Assembly (NCBI RefSeq): GCF_018334155.1
Contig: NZ_JAGXTP010000001.1
Location: 2,046,001-2,110,000 of the forward strand
Direction of reading: 5' to 3'
Length of the DNA: 64,000 nucleotides
DNA from: Devosia litorisediminis
GTDB lineage: Bacteria; Pseudomonadota; Alphaproteobacteria; Rhizobiales; Devosiaceae
The notes beneath the pieces were generated by a model. The model saw only the letters and a list, made by a program, of their open reading frames with translations. It had not been told where the DNA came from and did not search any database. The first letter of the stretch is position 1. Every line of letters begins with the position of its first letter. The position numbers were made by a program, and so were the translations under genes. Below, piece by piece: positions 36,656 through 45,777 of this stretch.

Positions 36656-36680
36656 AATGGTGCCAAATTCTGGCACCATT
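36656..36680. promoter_or_regulatory. Perfect 10-base inverted repeat, candidate WYL-regulator operator
   Basis: AATGGTGCCA and TGGCACCATT flank AATTC with no mismatch. It is centred 31 bases before the ATG of the WYL-type regulator and about 150 bases before the divergent hydrolase start. Position and symmetry suggest autoregulation and control of the hydrolase; not demonstrated. Confidence 0.65.
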
Positions 36681-36698
36681 GAAGCGTAACCTGGCGAT

Positions 36699-37424
36699 AT
36701 GAACTTACGTCATCGGTTAGACGCCATCGTGCGCAGCCTTCGCCGCAACGGCACCTCGACAATCGGCGAACTGGCGGCGCAGGTGGGCGCATCCAGACGC
36801 ACGGTTTTGCGCGATATCAGCACGCTGCGTGATGAGGGCTTCGTGATCCATTCCGAACCCGGTCGTGGGGGCGGCCTGCAACTTGATGCGCAATCGGTTC
36901 AGACCACAGCCCGCCTGTCGGTGGCCGAGGTCTTTGCGTTGCTCATCAGCGTTGCGTCAATGCGGGCCGCTGGTGGCCTGCCGTTTCTGGGGCTGGCAGA
37001 TGCCGGGCTCGCCAAGCTCGAGAAGGCCCTGCCCCCCGACAAGGTGCGCGACCTGCGGCGGTTTCTTGATTGCCTGTATGTCGGGCCCCTCTCGCCACAG
37101 GTGAACATTTCGGATCTGGGCGAGATGGACCCGGACCTGTTGCCTGCATTCGAGACTGCATTTCTGGAACAGCTACACCTGCGGTTTCAGTACCGCGATG
37201 CGAAAGGGGCGATCACCAGCCGGCGGGTCGAGCCGCAAGCCATGCTGATCCTGCCACCCCTTTGGTATCTGGTGGCGTGGGATCCCGTGCGGGATGACTT
37301 CCGGCATTTCCGCATGGACCGGATCAGCAGCCCGGAAGTTGTCGCGGAGACATCTTTCCGGCGCCGATTTGTGCCCTTTGACGATGGCGTGTCTCCCGTC
37401 CGCGGTCAGCCGCGCCAAGCCTGA
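36699..37424 (+). CDS. YafY-type transcriptional regulator, HTH plus WYL domain
   Basis: 241 residues. The N-terminal HTH_11 winged helix (about residues 5-60) has TSTIGELAAQVGASRRTVLRD. A WYL domain (about residues 145-215) has RVEPQAMLILPPLWYLVAWD followed by FRHFRMDRI, the ligand-sensing core. Such proteins bind nucleic-acid or small-molecule ligands and act as repressors or activators. Divergent from the epoxide-hydrolase-like gene, with a strong palindrome just upstream. Confidence 0.92.
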   Translation: MNLRHRLDAIVRSLRRNGTSTIGELAAQVGASRRTVLRDISTLRDEGFVIHSEPGRGGGLQLDAQSVQTTARLSVAEVFALLISVASMRAAGGLPFLGLADAGLAKLEKALPPDKVRDLRRFLDCLYVGPLSPQVNISDLGEMDPDLLPAFETAFLEQLHLRFQYRDAKGAITSRRVEPQAMLILPPLWYLVAWDPVRDDFRHFRMDRISSPEVVAETSFRRRFVPFDDGVSPVRGQPRQA

Positions 37425-37470
37425 CTGGGCGCGCAAGAAGACGGGGCAGCACCGGACGCGCGTCTTGTAG

Positions 37471-37980
37471 CTAGTTCCACTGCCACCAGTTCCGCTCGAG
37501 TTCGGGGCGCAACTGGCGGTCGATCAGCCCGGCGTCGTAGGCGGATGCATGACGCGGGTCATCCTTGGCGACAATTTCAATGACCATGGTGCCGCCGGCC
37601 TTGGTGATCGTATCAATCTGGGGCGCCTCGTATTTGGTCGATGTGCCACCGAACCAGCCGTCACTCGTGGCCGCGCTGCCGCCGGAGCTCTTGAATGCCG
37701 AGGACGTTGCGATGTCTTCGCCCAAAATCACGAAGCGATCGCGTCCGCTGGCAAGTGTCAGTTCTGATGCGCGCAACAGCGCGAAATTCTGCACCATTTC
37801 GCGCGTGGTGTTTTCATTGCCCCGAACGTTGATGCGATGGACAAACTCGGAGACGCGCAGATCGGTGTAGCCGCCATCGCCACTCATGGGGCCATATGTT
37901 GTCGCGCAAGCGCTGGTGGCCAGGGCGACCAGAAAAACGGCGACTGCCTTAGAAACTGGAAAATACACGTGCTGCTCCAA
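37471..37980 (-). CDS. Hypothetical lipoprotein (CC0125/CC1285-like)
   Basis: 169 residues with a signal peptide ending in ATSAC, a lipobox, so a membrane-anchored lipoprotein is predicted. The mature part begins with TTYGPMSGDGGYTDLRVSEF and contains ENTTREMVQNFALLRASELT, a pattern seen in CC0125/CC1285-type lipoproteins of alphaproteobacteria. No enzymatic motif. Single gene, flanked by unrelated genes. Confidence 0.8.
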   Translation of the reverse strand: MEQHVYFPVSKAVAVFLVALATSACATTYGPMSGDGGYTDLRVSEFVHRINVRGNENTTREMVQNFALLRASELTLASGRDRFVILGEDIATSSAFKSSGGSAATSDGWFGGTSTKYEAPQIDTITKAGGTMVIEIVAKDDPRHASAYDAGLIDRQLRPELERNWWQWN

Positions 37981-38112
37981 ACTGGTGGCTTCGCTGCTCG
38001 AAACCGACCGGCATGTTTAGGGCATCGTGCGTTTGGCAGTAGTCAGGATTTTTCCGATAGACATTCCGTGATTAGCCAAAGTGCGCGCAAAGCCAGTGCG
38101 GCTCGCACGGGA

Positions 38113-39597
38113 TCAGTAGTCACGGCCCCTTTCGGCGCTGGTGGGCTCAATAAGGTGTTCCAGATCGGTCCGAAGCACCGCAACGATACCGGCTGCACGA
38201 TAGTCGATTTCGGCATTGCCTTGGATGCTTGCTGACAGGACGCGCTCGATCATGCGCGATCCGAAGCCGCGCCGCGTGGGACTGGCGACGGGTGGGCCGC
38301 CGCTCTCGGTCCAGACCAACTCGAACTTGCCGCCATCAATTGTCCAGTTGATGGTGACATCACCGGTATCGCTGGACAGTGCGCCGTATTTCACCGCATT
38401 GGTCGCCAGCTCATGCATGGCAAGCGCAATGGCTGTTGCCGCACGCGAAGAGACTTCGACTTCGTCACCGCCCGCATGGATGCGCGTGGACCCACCACTA
38501 TCGAAAGGCGCGGTGGCCGAGGCAACGATGTCGGCGAGGCGCGCCTGTGCCCAACCGCGATCGGTCAGCACATCGTGCGCGCCGGCGAGTGCCTGGAGGC
38601 GCTGCGTGATGGTGCTGGCTACGTCGGGGGAGACATCGGCACTGCGGAGGGACTGTCCGACGATGGACTGAACGGTGGCCAAGGTGTTCTTTACGCGGTG
38701 GCTCATTTCCTTGGTGAGCAGGTCTCGGTGGTTTTCCGCCTGCTTTCTGGCTGTAATGTCCTGCGACACGCCAGCCATCGAGATGGGTTTACCGTCAGCA
38801 TCAAAGCGAGTCTGCGCGCGAACCTCGATCCAGCGTAGTTCGCCAGACGGGGTACGAATTCGATAATCGACTTCCAGATCACCACTGCCTGCCAGAGCCT
38901 GCTGGAAGGCATGGCGCCAGTGTTCGATGTCTTCGAGCAGAATGGCCGCCAGCAGATCCTGATAGGTGAAGGTGTCCGAGGCCTCGCGGCCGAAATTGGC
39001 CTTGCATGGACCTGACGCGACGAGCCTCTGCTCGCTTAGATCGAGGGTCCAGGCCCCCAGTCGGCCGGCTGCAAGCGTGAATCTCAACCGGTCCTCGGAC
39101 GCGGTCAGATCGCTGACGCGGCGCGACACCTCGCCCTCCAGAGCGTCACGGTCCTGGGCGACACGGACCAGCCTCTCACGCTCTGGCGTGATGTCGAACT
39201 GCGATGCGAAATAGAAACTGAGTTCGCCTTCATTGAAGACGGGCGATACCAGCAGCCGGTTCCAGAACGTGGTACCGTCCTTGCGGTAGTTCAGCAGATC
39301 CAGCTCAATGGGCACACGACGCGCGATTGCCTCACGCATCCGCGTGACGTCCTGTGCATTGGTGCCTGCCCCCTGCAGAAACCGGCAATTGCGCCCCAGT
39401 GTTTCCTCGCGTGAGTAGCCCGTCAGTCTGGCGAAGGCGTCATTCACGAACACGATCGGGTTGTCTGGCTGGCGCGGATCGGTGATCAGCATGGGCATGC
39501 GCGTGGCGCGCACGGCAGCGGCGAACGGGTCCGTTCCACCGCGACCCTCGCGCTGAATTTCGAACTCAATCCGCCGCTCTTCATTGGTGTTGGTCAT
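38113..39597 (-). CDS. LOV-domain (blue-light) sensor histidine kinase, HWE/HisKA_2 type
   Basis: 494 residues from ATG at 39597 (AAGGGAA upstream). Residues ~30-138 are a LOV photosensor: GRNCRFLQ at 68-75 with the photoadduct cysteine C71, flavin-contacting N103 and N113 (LLNYRKDGTTFWN) and Q133. Residues ~170-288 are a PAS_3 domain ending in the PAC motif. The kinase core has the phosphoacceptor H300 in EMSHRVKNTLATVQS and the N-box HELATNAVKYGALS (395-408). No membrane segment, so soluble. No response regulator lies beside it, as is common for this class, which often feeds the general stress response. Confidence 0.93.
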   Translation of the reverse strand: MTNTNEERRIEFEIQREGRGGTDPFAAAVRATRMPMLITDPRQPDNPIVFVNDAFARLTGYSREETLGRNCRFLQGAGTNAQDVTRMREAIARRVPIELDLLNYRKDGTTFWNRLLVSPVFNEGELSFYFASQFDITPERERLVRVAQDRDALEGEVSRRVSDLTASEDRLRFTLAAGRLGAWTLDLSEQRLVASGPCKANFGREASDTFTYQDLLAAILLEDIEHWRHAFQQALAGSGDLEVDYRIRTPSGELRWIEVRAQTRFDADGKPISMAGVSQDITARKQAENHRDLLTKEMSHRVKNTLATVQSIVGQSLRSADVSPDVASTITQRLQALAGAHDVLTDRGWAQARLADIVASATAPFDSGGSTRIHAGGDEVEVSSRAATAIALAMHELATNAVKYGALSSDTGDVTINWTIDGGKFELVWTESGGPPVASPTRRGFGSRMIERVLSASIQGNAEIDYRAAGIVAVLRTDLEHLIEPTSAERGRDY

Positions 39598-39797
39598 GGA
39601 ATTCCCTTTGTCTGCAGCAGGGAAATCCCAGCATCGCCAAATCAATCAACGCAATTGATGTGCGCCGAGTTCATCCTCGTCATATCAAAAAAGTCGTCAA
39701 GGCGCCGCTATGGGGCTGGGACCCCCAGATTTTGCCAATGAAAGAGGGGCTCGCGCACTGAAGAATGTGAGGACGCGGCCTGACAATCGTCATGCGC

Positions 39798-39822
39798 ACC
39801 CCTCCCTTTCAGGGAGCGGTGC
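39798..39822. repeat. REP-like hairpin downstream of putA
   Basis: GCACCCCTCCCTTTCAGGGA with GCGGTGC folds as an imperfect hairpin just past the putA stop. It may serve as the 3' end of the putA message; no T-run. The core resembles the other C-rich palindromes in this window. Confidence 0.5.
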
Positions 39823-39835
39823 GGTCGAATTGACG

Positions 39836-42800
39836 TCAGCCTGCCTGGGACATGAGTGAGGCATTGCCGCCAGCGGCCGTGGTGTCGATACACACATGGC
39901 GTTCGAGCAGCAGGCGGCTGGCATCGTCAGGAGAAGTCAGCAGCGGAATGAGGGCGCCCTCGCGTTCGCTCAGCGCGATGCGAATACGGCCCAGATCGGG
40001 GTCCTCAGCGAAATAGGCGACGGCATCGAAGCTGTCGCTGTCACGCAGGCCTTCAAGATCAAGCTCGGCCAGAAGGGCAGTATTGCCCAGGCTGGCGCAG
40101 ATGACGGCCTGGGCCTGCTGATCGGCCGGGGTGGGGCCTAGGCAAAGCACGCGACCGCGCGGGGCCGAATGCATGATGTTGCTCTCTCCGGTCGGGCCCG
40201 GCAGCACCACGGGGGCGCTATCGGTGGGGCCCGGCGCCGTGGTGAAGCGCTGCACATAGTGCGGCCCGCCCGCCTTGGGCCCGGTGCCCGAGAGCCCTTC
40301 GCCACCGAAAGGCTGGGAGCCAACCACGGCACCGATCTGATTGCGGTTGATATAGATATTGCCGGCCCGGACAGCACGGGACACGGCCGTGACGCGCGAG
40401 GAGATGCGGGTGTGCATACCGAAGGTCAGGCCATAGCCCGAGGCGTTGATGTCGGCGATGACTGCATCGATCTGGTCTGCCTTGAAGGTGGCGATATGCA
40501 GCACCGGCCCGAAGATTTCCTCGGCGATCTCAGCAATGCCGTTCACCTTGAGCACGGCAGGCGCGACATAGGTGCCGCCGACCGGTGCCTTCAAGTGATG
40601 AATCAACTTGCCCGCCTTGACGTAAGTGTCGATGTGCGCTTGAATTTTTGCCCGAGCGGGCTCGTCGATGACGGGACCTATATCGTTGGCAAGCGTCCAG
40701 GGATCGCCCAGCGTCAGCTCGTCCATGGCGCCCTTGAGCATCTCGATGGTGCGTTCGGCAGCATCTTCCTGCAGGTAGAGAATGCGCAGCGCCGAACAGC
40801 GCTGGCCGGCCGACTGGAAGGCCGATGCGATGATGTCGCGCACGGCCTGTTCGGGCAGTGCAGTGGAGTCGACGATCATGGCATTAAGGCCGCCCGTTTC
40901 CGCCACAAGCGGCGCGGTGGCAGGCAGATGGGTCGCCATGGCCCGATCAATACGGCGCGCGGTGGGCAGCGAGCCGGTAAAGACCACGCCGGCAATGGCC
41001 GGGTTGGAGGTCAGTGCGTTGCCCACCTCACCCGCACCGGGAAGCAATTGCAGCGCATCGGCCGGAATGCCGGCCTCATGCAGCAGCTGGACCGCGCGGA
41101 AAGCGATGAGCGGGGTTTGCGGGGCTGGCTTGGCCAGCACAGGATTGCCAGCAACCAAAGCAGCTGCGATCTGGCCGGTGAAGATGGCCAACGGGAAGTT
41201 CCAGGGCGAGATGGCGGCAATGGGGCCGCGGGCGCTGGCCAGCGGCAGCAGTTCGGCCTGTTCGGCATAGTAACGCAGGAAGTCGACGGCTTCGCGCACC
41301 TCGGCAATCGCGTCGGCCCAGGACTTACCGGCCTCGCGGGCCAGCAGGGCGAACAATTCGGCGCTGTGGGTTTCGTAGAGGTCAGCCGCAGTGCGCAGGG
41401 CGGCAGTGCGGATGCCCACAGGGGTCTGGGACCAGTTGGCGGCGACTGCAGCATCGATGGCGGCGGCGACGTCATCGGTGGTGGCATCGGTGACGCTGCC
41501 GATGGTGTCGGTGTGTCTGGCCGGGTTGATCATGTTCACAGGCGTCCCGGCCTCTTTGCGCAGGGGCGCGGTAAGCGGGGTCGCGTGCCATTTGGTGGTC
41601 GCGAAGGCATCTCGGGCGGTCTGCATGGCCGGGAAGGCGACGGGGTCGGTCAGATCAAGGCCAGCCGAATTGATGCGCTCGCCAAAAATGGCCGATGGCG
41701 CAGGAATGACGGGGTTGGGGATGGCGTCGCCCAGCGCCAGTGTCTTGGCAATAGGGTCTTCGGCAACGGCGGCGGCCGGAATGTCCTCATCGGCAATCTG
41801 ATAGACAAAAGAGCCATTGGCGCCGTTTTCAAGCAGGCGGCGAACCAGATAGGCCAGCAAATCCTTGTGGGCACCGACGGGGGCATAGATGCGGGTGCGG
41901 GTGCCCGCAGTGGTGCGCAGCACATCCTGCAGCCGTTCACCCATGCCATGCAGACGCTGGAATTCGAAGGTATCGGTGCCCTGCCCGATTTCCTCGGCCA
42001 GATGCAGCACGGCGGCAGCAGTATGGGCGTTGTGGGTGGCGAACTGGGGATAGATATTCTTGGCGGCAAACAGCTTGCGCGCTGCAGCGATATAGCTGAT
42101 GTCGGTTGAGGCCTTGCGGGTAAAGACCGGATAGTCGGGCAGACCCTGGACCTGGGCGCGCTTGATCTCGGCGTCCCAATAGGCGCCCTTGACCAGTCGC
42201 ACCATGATGCGGCGATCAAGCGCCCTGGCGGTGGCATCAAGCCAGTCGATCAGCGGCAGGACGCGCTTGCCATAGGCCTGCACAACCACACCAAAGCCAT
42301 CCCAGCCCGCCAATTCGGGTGTAGCGAGGACTTCAGCAATGATGTCGAGCGACAGATCGAGCCGGTCGGCTTCTTCGGCATCGATGTTGAAACCGATATT
42401 GGCGTTCCTGGCAGCAACAGCCAATTTACGAGTCAGATCAACCAGTTCGGTCATGACGCGTTCGCGTTGCGCGAACTCATAGCGCGGGTGCAGCGCCGAA
42501 AGCTTGACCGATATGCCGGGATTGTCGCGCACGCCGCCGGGTTTGGCATTGGGCGCCAGGCGGGCGATGGCATTGGCATAGGCGTCGAAATAGCGAGCGG
42601 CATCGGCGCTGGTGCGGGCGGCTTCGCCCAGCATGTCATAGGAATAGGTGTAGCCGTTGGATTCCTGCTTCTTGGCGCGGGTGACGGCTTCCTCAATGCT
42701 GCGGCCGAACACGAACTGGCTGCCGAGCAGGCGCATGGCCTGCCCCACCGCGGTGCGGATTACCGGCTCGCCAAGACGCGCCACGGCGCGGTGGAATGCC

Positions 42801-43240
42801 GACCGGGGCGCCACTTCGGGATCGCCCAGCACCTCGGCAGTGAGGCTGAGCGCCAGCGAGGAGAAATTGACCAGATGATTGGAGGAAGCGCCGAAATGCC
42901 CGGTCCAGTTGGAGCCACCGACCTTGTCGTGGATCAGTTCATCAACGGTTTCGGAATCGGGGACGCGCAGGAGCGCTTCGGCCAGCGACATCAGCGCCAC
43001 GCCCTCATCGGTGGCCAGGCCATATTCGGAGAGGAAGGATTCCATCAGGCCCAGGCGATTGCCCTTGCGCACCGTGGTGACCAGTTTTTCGGCGCGGGTC
43101 GAAATGGCGGCGCGGGCCGCATCATCAAGCCGGGTGTCAGCGATAAGCTGGCGGACCAGCAGCGTTTCATCGGCAAGGTTGAGCGCGCGCAGCGACAGGC
43201 GGGCAGCGGCGATGGCCGCAATGGGGCTGGACTGGGTCAT
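39836..43240 (-). CDS. putA: Bifunctional proline dehydrogenase / delta-1-pyrroline-5-carboxylate dehydrogenase
   Basis: 1134 residues. It converts proline to glutamate in two oxidations, with FAD in the N-terminal TIM barrel and NAD in the C-terminal aldehyde dehydrogenase. The barrel shows NPGISVKLSALHPRYEFAQ, GFNIDAEEADRLDLS and RLVKGAYWDAEIKRAQ. The ALDH half shows ISPWNFPLAIFTGQ, the glutamate in VAETGGLNAMIV and the nucleophile cysteine in SAGQRCSAL (about residue 815). There is no N-terminal ribbon-helix-helix, so unlike E. coli PutA it is not a repressor. That role fits the divergent Lrp-type gene. ATG at 43240 is preferred over 43273 for GGAGAC upstream. Confidence 0.97.
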   Translation of the reverse strand: MTQSSPIAAIAAARLSLRALNLADETLLVRQLIADTRLDDAARAAISTRAEKLVTTVRKGNRLGLMESFLSEYGLATDEGVALMSLAEALLRVPDSETVDELIHDKVGGSNWTGHFGASSNHLVNFSSLALSLTAEVLGDPEVAPRSAFHRAVARLGEPVIRTAVGQAMRLLGSQFVFGRSIEEAVTRAKKQESNGYTYSYDMLGEAARTSADAARYFDAYANAIARLAPNAKPGGVRDNPGISVKLSALHPRYEFAQRERVMTELVDLTRKLAVAARNANIGFNIDAEEADRLDLSLDIIAEVLATPELAGWDGFGVVVQAYGKRVLPLIDWLDATARALDRRIMVRLVKGAYWDAEIKRAQVQGLPDYPVFTRKASTDISYIAAARKLFAAKNIYPQFATHNAHTAAAVLHLAEEIGQGTDTFEFQRLHGMGERLQDVLRTTAGTRTRIYAPVGAHKDLLAYLVRRLLENGANGSFVYQIADEDIPAAAVAEDPIAKTLALGDAIPNPVIPAPSAIFGERINSAGLDLTDPVAFPAMQTARDAFATTKWHATPLTAPLRKEAGTPVNMINPARHTDTIGSVTDATTDDVAAAIDAAVAANWSQTPVGIRTAALRTAADLYETHSAELFALLAREAGKSWADAIAEVREAVDFLRYYAEQAELLPLASARGPIAAISPWNFPLAIFTGQIAAALVAGNPVLAKPAPQTPLIAFRAVQLLHEAGIPADALQLLPGAGEVGNALTSNPAIAGVVFTGSLPTARRIDRAMATHLPATAPLVAETGGLNAMIVDSTALPEQAVRDIIASAFQSAGQRCSALRILYLQEDAAERTIEMLKGAMDELTLGDPWTLANDIGPVIDEPARAKIQAHIDTYVKAGKLIHHLKAPVGGTYVAPAVLKVNGIAEIAEEIFGPVLHIATFKADQIDAVIADINASGYGLTFGMHTRISSRVTAVSRAVRAGNIYINRNQIGAVVGSQPFGGEGLSGTGPKAGGPHYVQRFTTAPGPTDSAPVVLPGPTGESNIMHSAPRGRVLCLGPTPADQQAQAVICASLGNTALLAELDLEGLRDSDSFDAVAYFAEDPDLGRIRIALSEREGALIPLLTSPDDASRLLLERHVCIDTTAAGGNASLMSQAG

Positions 43241-43285
43241 GCTGATGTCTCCGCAGTGAAGCGCGGCGAGCATGTCTCAGATGGA

Positions 43286-43312
43286 TCGCGGCCTGCGCCG
43301 GGATGACACGGT
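43286..43312. repeat. Fragment of a GGGATGACAC-type repeat upstream of putA
   Basis: GCGGCCTGCGCCGGGATGACACGG within the putA/Lrp intergenic region resembles the arm GGCGGAATGACACCGCG of the larger inverted repeat at 57097-57172. It is likely a decayed copy of a dispersed palindromic element. Confidence 0.4.
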
Positions 43313-43439
43313 GATAGATGCAAAAGCCCGCTGATTATGAGACCGAGAGTGACACAACTCGATCAGGCCTTTCGCCTATTTGCATAGCCGAAGGGACAGC
43401 GCTGATGTAAAGTGCCGTCGATCAGCAGGACAATAGCCC

Positions 43440-43907
43440 ATGAAAACTGTCACCTACGAGACTCTGGACCAGATCGACCGCCATATCCTGGATATTCTGG
43501 CGCAAGACGGCCGGATCAGTGTCGCCGAGTTGAGCCGTCGGGTGAATTTGAGCAAGACGCCCTGTCAGGCGCGGATCACCCGGCTGGAGAAGGCGGGCTA
43601 TATTCTGGGCTATCGCGCGGTGATCGATCCGAGACGGCTGGGACTGCCGCATGTGGCGTTTGTCGAGGTGAAACTGAGCGACACGCGCAAGGCAGCGCTA
43701 AATGCCTTCAACAAGGCCGTGCGGGCAATTCCCGAGGTGGAACAAGCCCATATGATCGCTTCGAGCTTTGACTACCTGCTCAAGGTCCGCACCAAGGATA
43801 TTGCCGGCTATCGCGAGGTGCTGGGCGAACGCATTTCGGCGCTGCCACATGTGGCCCATACCAGCACGCATGTGTCGATGGAGGCGGTGAAGGGGGACGA
43901 GGAGTAG
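43440..43907 (+). CDS. putR: Lrp/AsnC-family regulator, likely activator of putA
   Basis: 155 residues. The AsnC-type helix-turn-helix (about residues 10-65) reads DILAQDGRISVAELSRRVNL with SKTPCQARITRLEKAGYI. The C-terminal RAM/ligand domain (about residues 70-150) has AHMIASSFDYLLKVRTKDI. Divergent from putA with a 199-base gap, an arrangement known for PutR, which activates putA in response to proline. PutR naming is by context. Confidence 0.9.
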   Translation: MKTVTYETLDQIDRHILDILAQDGRISVAELSRRVNLSKTPCQARITRLEKAGYILGYRAVIDPRRLGLPHVAFVEVKLSDTRKAALNAFNKAVRAIPEVEQAHMIASSFDYLLKVRTKDIAGYREVLGERISALPHVAHTSTHVSMEAVKGDEE

Positions 43908-43953
43908 TCGCTTCTCACGCGGCAGGCTCTCCATGATCTCGGCCCTGTAACAT

Positions 43954-44050
43954 CCCCCTCCCAGCCTCCATCAACAAGGGGGAGGCGCCGTTTAGTGTGA
44001 GCCACGATTGTGCCCAAGAGTGGAGCCCACCTCCCCTTGATGATGGAGGC
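43954..44050. repeat. Composite pair of REP-like inverted repeats
   Basis: CCCCCTCCCAGCCTCCATC then AACAAGGGGGAGG (43954-43986), and 41 bases on CACCTCCCCTTGATGATGGAGG (44028-44049). The layout and the left arm match the element at 28741-28838. It lies between the convergent ends of the Lrp gene and the opp operon. Confidence 0.65.
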
Positions 44051-44083
44051 AAAATGGGATGAGGCAGCGCCTAGGAGGTTCCT

Positions 44084-44114
44084 AAAAAAAGGGGCACCTC
44101 TCGCGAGGCGCCCC
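44084..44114 (-). terminator. Rho-independent terminator of the opp operon
   Basis: On the minus strand GGGGCGCCTC, loop GCGA, GAGGTGCCCC (one C-A mismatch) is followed by seven T. It lies 23 bases past the oppA-like stop. Confidence 0.9.
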
Positions 44115-44136
44115 GAGCCATTTTTAGCAGCTCGTC

Positions 44137-45717
44137 CTACTCAGCGATCTGGGCGTCGCGGAAGTATGGGACGTTCAATGTCGAGCGCCAGAAGCCGGTC
44201 ACTTCAGGGCTCATCATCATGTAGTTGTTGCGGTGATACTGCGGCAGGATGGCGTGGTCATTCATCAGAATGGCTTCGGCCTTGCGCATCTCGGCCAGCG
44301 ATTCCGCTTCGTCGCCCGTGGCCTTGGCCGCTGCGATGGCAGCGTCGTAATCGGCGTTGGACCAGTTGCCCAGATTGTTGGGGCTACCGGTGACGAAGTT
44401 GTCGAGGAACGTCATGGGATGCGGATAGTCAGCGCCCCAGCCCATCTGGGCGATCTGGTACTCGACCTTCTGCACTTCAGGGTAATAGACCTGCCATTCG
44501 GACGCCTGGATATTGACGTCAATGTTGAGGTTCTGCTTCCACATCTGCTGGATGGCTTCGAGCAGCTTTTCGATTGGCGGGGAAGAATAGGTCACGAACA
44601 GGGTTTCGGGGAAACCTTCGCCATCGGGGTAACCCGCTTCGGCCAGCATCGCCTGGGCTGCTTCGATCTCGGCGGCTTCGCCCAGACCGAAGGTATCGCG
44701 GCCATCGGTGAATTCTTCGCCGGCAATTGTCATGCCGGGAGGCACCAGGCCAAGGGCGGGAATGTCAGCAGACTGGAGCACGAACTCAACGATCTCTTCG
44801 CGATCGATCGCCATTGAGAGGGCTTCGCGAACCTTGAGATTATCAAGTGGGGCCTGATGGGTGTTGAAGAAGGCGTAGGTGGTGCCGAGGGCCGGAACGA
44901 CCATGAAGGCGTCAGATTCAACCGAGAGGCGGGGAATTTCCGGAGCCGGAACAGATTCGATGCCATCGACATCACCAGCTTCCATGGCAGCCAGAGCCGT
45001 TGCGGGATCTGGGATGAGACGGAAGGTCAGCTTGTCGAGGCTGACGGCATCAGCGTCGTAATATTCGGGGTTCTTTTCAAACACGACTGACTCGCCCTGA
45101 TTGAACTCGGTGACGCGGAAAGGACCGGTGCCGATGAAGGTCGCTGGATCACGCGTCCAGCCTTCTGGATCGGCTTCGACAACGTCCTGACGGACAGGGA
45201 AGAAGGTGGTGTAGGTCAAAAGCTGCATCATGTAGGGGACGCGGGCCTTGAGGGTGAAGGTCAGCGTCTTGTCGTCGGGAGCCGAGATGGCAATGTCGCC
45301 GACGCCATCAGCATTGTAGGCCTCTTCGGCGCCAACGATGGAATAGAGCATAGCTGCGTTCATCGCGCCGGTCGCAGGGATGAGCACGCGGTTCCAGGCG
45401 TAGACGAAGTCACCCGCGGTGACGGGCTTGCCGTCGGACCAGTTGGCGTCGCGCAGGTTGAAGGTGTAGGTGAGGCCGTCTTCGGAGACGTCCCAGCTCT
45501 CGGCAAGCGCGGGTACGATATTGCTATCGGCATCGAAGCGGACCAGGCCTTCAAAGGTATTGCCGATGATGGGCGCGGCAAAGGTTTCGGCCGTGGTGCC
45601 GGGATCGTATTTGGCGGATTCATTGTTGACCACATAGGTCAGTTCACCAGCGGCGAAGGCGCCGGCAGTGGAAGCAAGGAATGCCGCTGTGAGCAGTGGC
45701 AGAAAGTGCTTGGTCAT
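44137..45717 (-). CDS. oppA: Oligopeptide ABC transporter substrate-binding protein, OppA type
   Basis: 526 residues, Sec signal peptide MTKHFLPLLTAAFLASTAGA, mature chain from about residue 23. SBP_bac_5 motifs: LAESWDVSEDGLTYTFNLRD, WSDGKPVTAGDFVYAWNRVL and GTGPFRVTEFNQGESVVFEK, typical of OppA. Last gene of a five-gene operon in the order B-C-D-F-A, unlike E. coli where A is first. GGAGAG precedes the start, and a hairpin in the 60-base gap before it may set its level relative to oppF. Confidence 0.94.
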   Translation of the reverse strand: MTKHFLPLLTAAFLASTAGAFAAGELTYVVNNESAKYDPGTTAETFAAPIIGNTFEGLVRFDADSNIVPALAESWDVSEDGLTYTFNLRDANWSDGKPVTAGDFVYAWNRVLIPATGAMNAAMLYSIVGAEEAYNADGVGDIAISAPDDKTLTFTLKARVPYMMQLLTYTTFFPVRQDVVEADPEGWTRDPATFIGTGPFRVTEFNQGESVVFEKNPEYYDADAVSLDKLTFRLIPDPATALAAMEAGDVDGIESVPAPEIPRLSVESDAFMVVPALGTTYAFFNTHQAPLDNLKVREALSMAIDREEIVEFVLQSADIPALGLVPPGMTIAGEEFTDGRDTFGLGEAAEIEAAQAMLAEAGYPDGEGFPETLFVTYSSPPIEKLLEAIQQMWKQNLNIDVNIQASEWQVYYPEVQKVEYQIAQMGWGADYPHPMTFLDNFVTGSPNNLGNWSNADYDAAIAAAKATGDEAESLAEMRKAEAILMNDHAILPQYHRNNYMMMSPEVTGFWRSTLNVPYFRDAQIAE

Positions 45718-45777
45718 GCTTTCTCTCCTTTTTCGGGCAGGGTCTCCTCCCTGTCCCTTGGTTATCTTGAGGGCAGC

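Noticed and set aside
40169..42109. Long plus-strand open frame (646 codons) opposite putA
   Set aside because: It lies wholly antisense to the well-conserved putA frame; its protein is glycine/arginine-rich with no family signature, as expected for a GC-rich shadow.
42467..43306. Plus-strand open frame of 279 codons next to the putA start
   Set aside because: Overlaps the putA N-terminus antisense and has no ribosome site or family signature.
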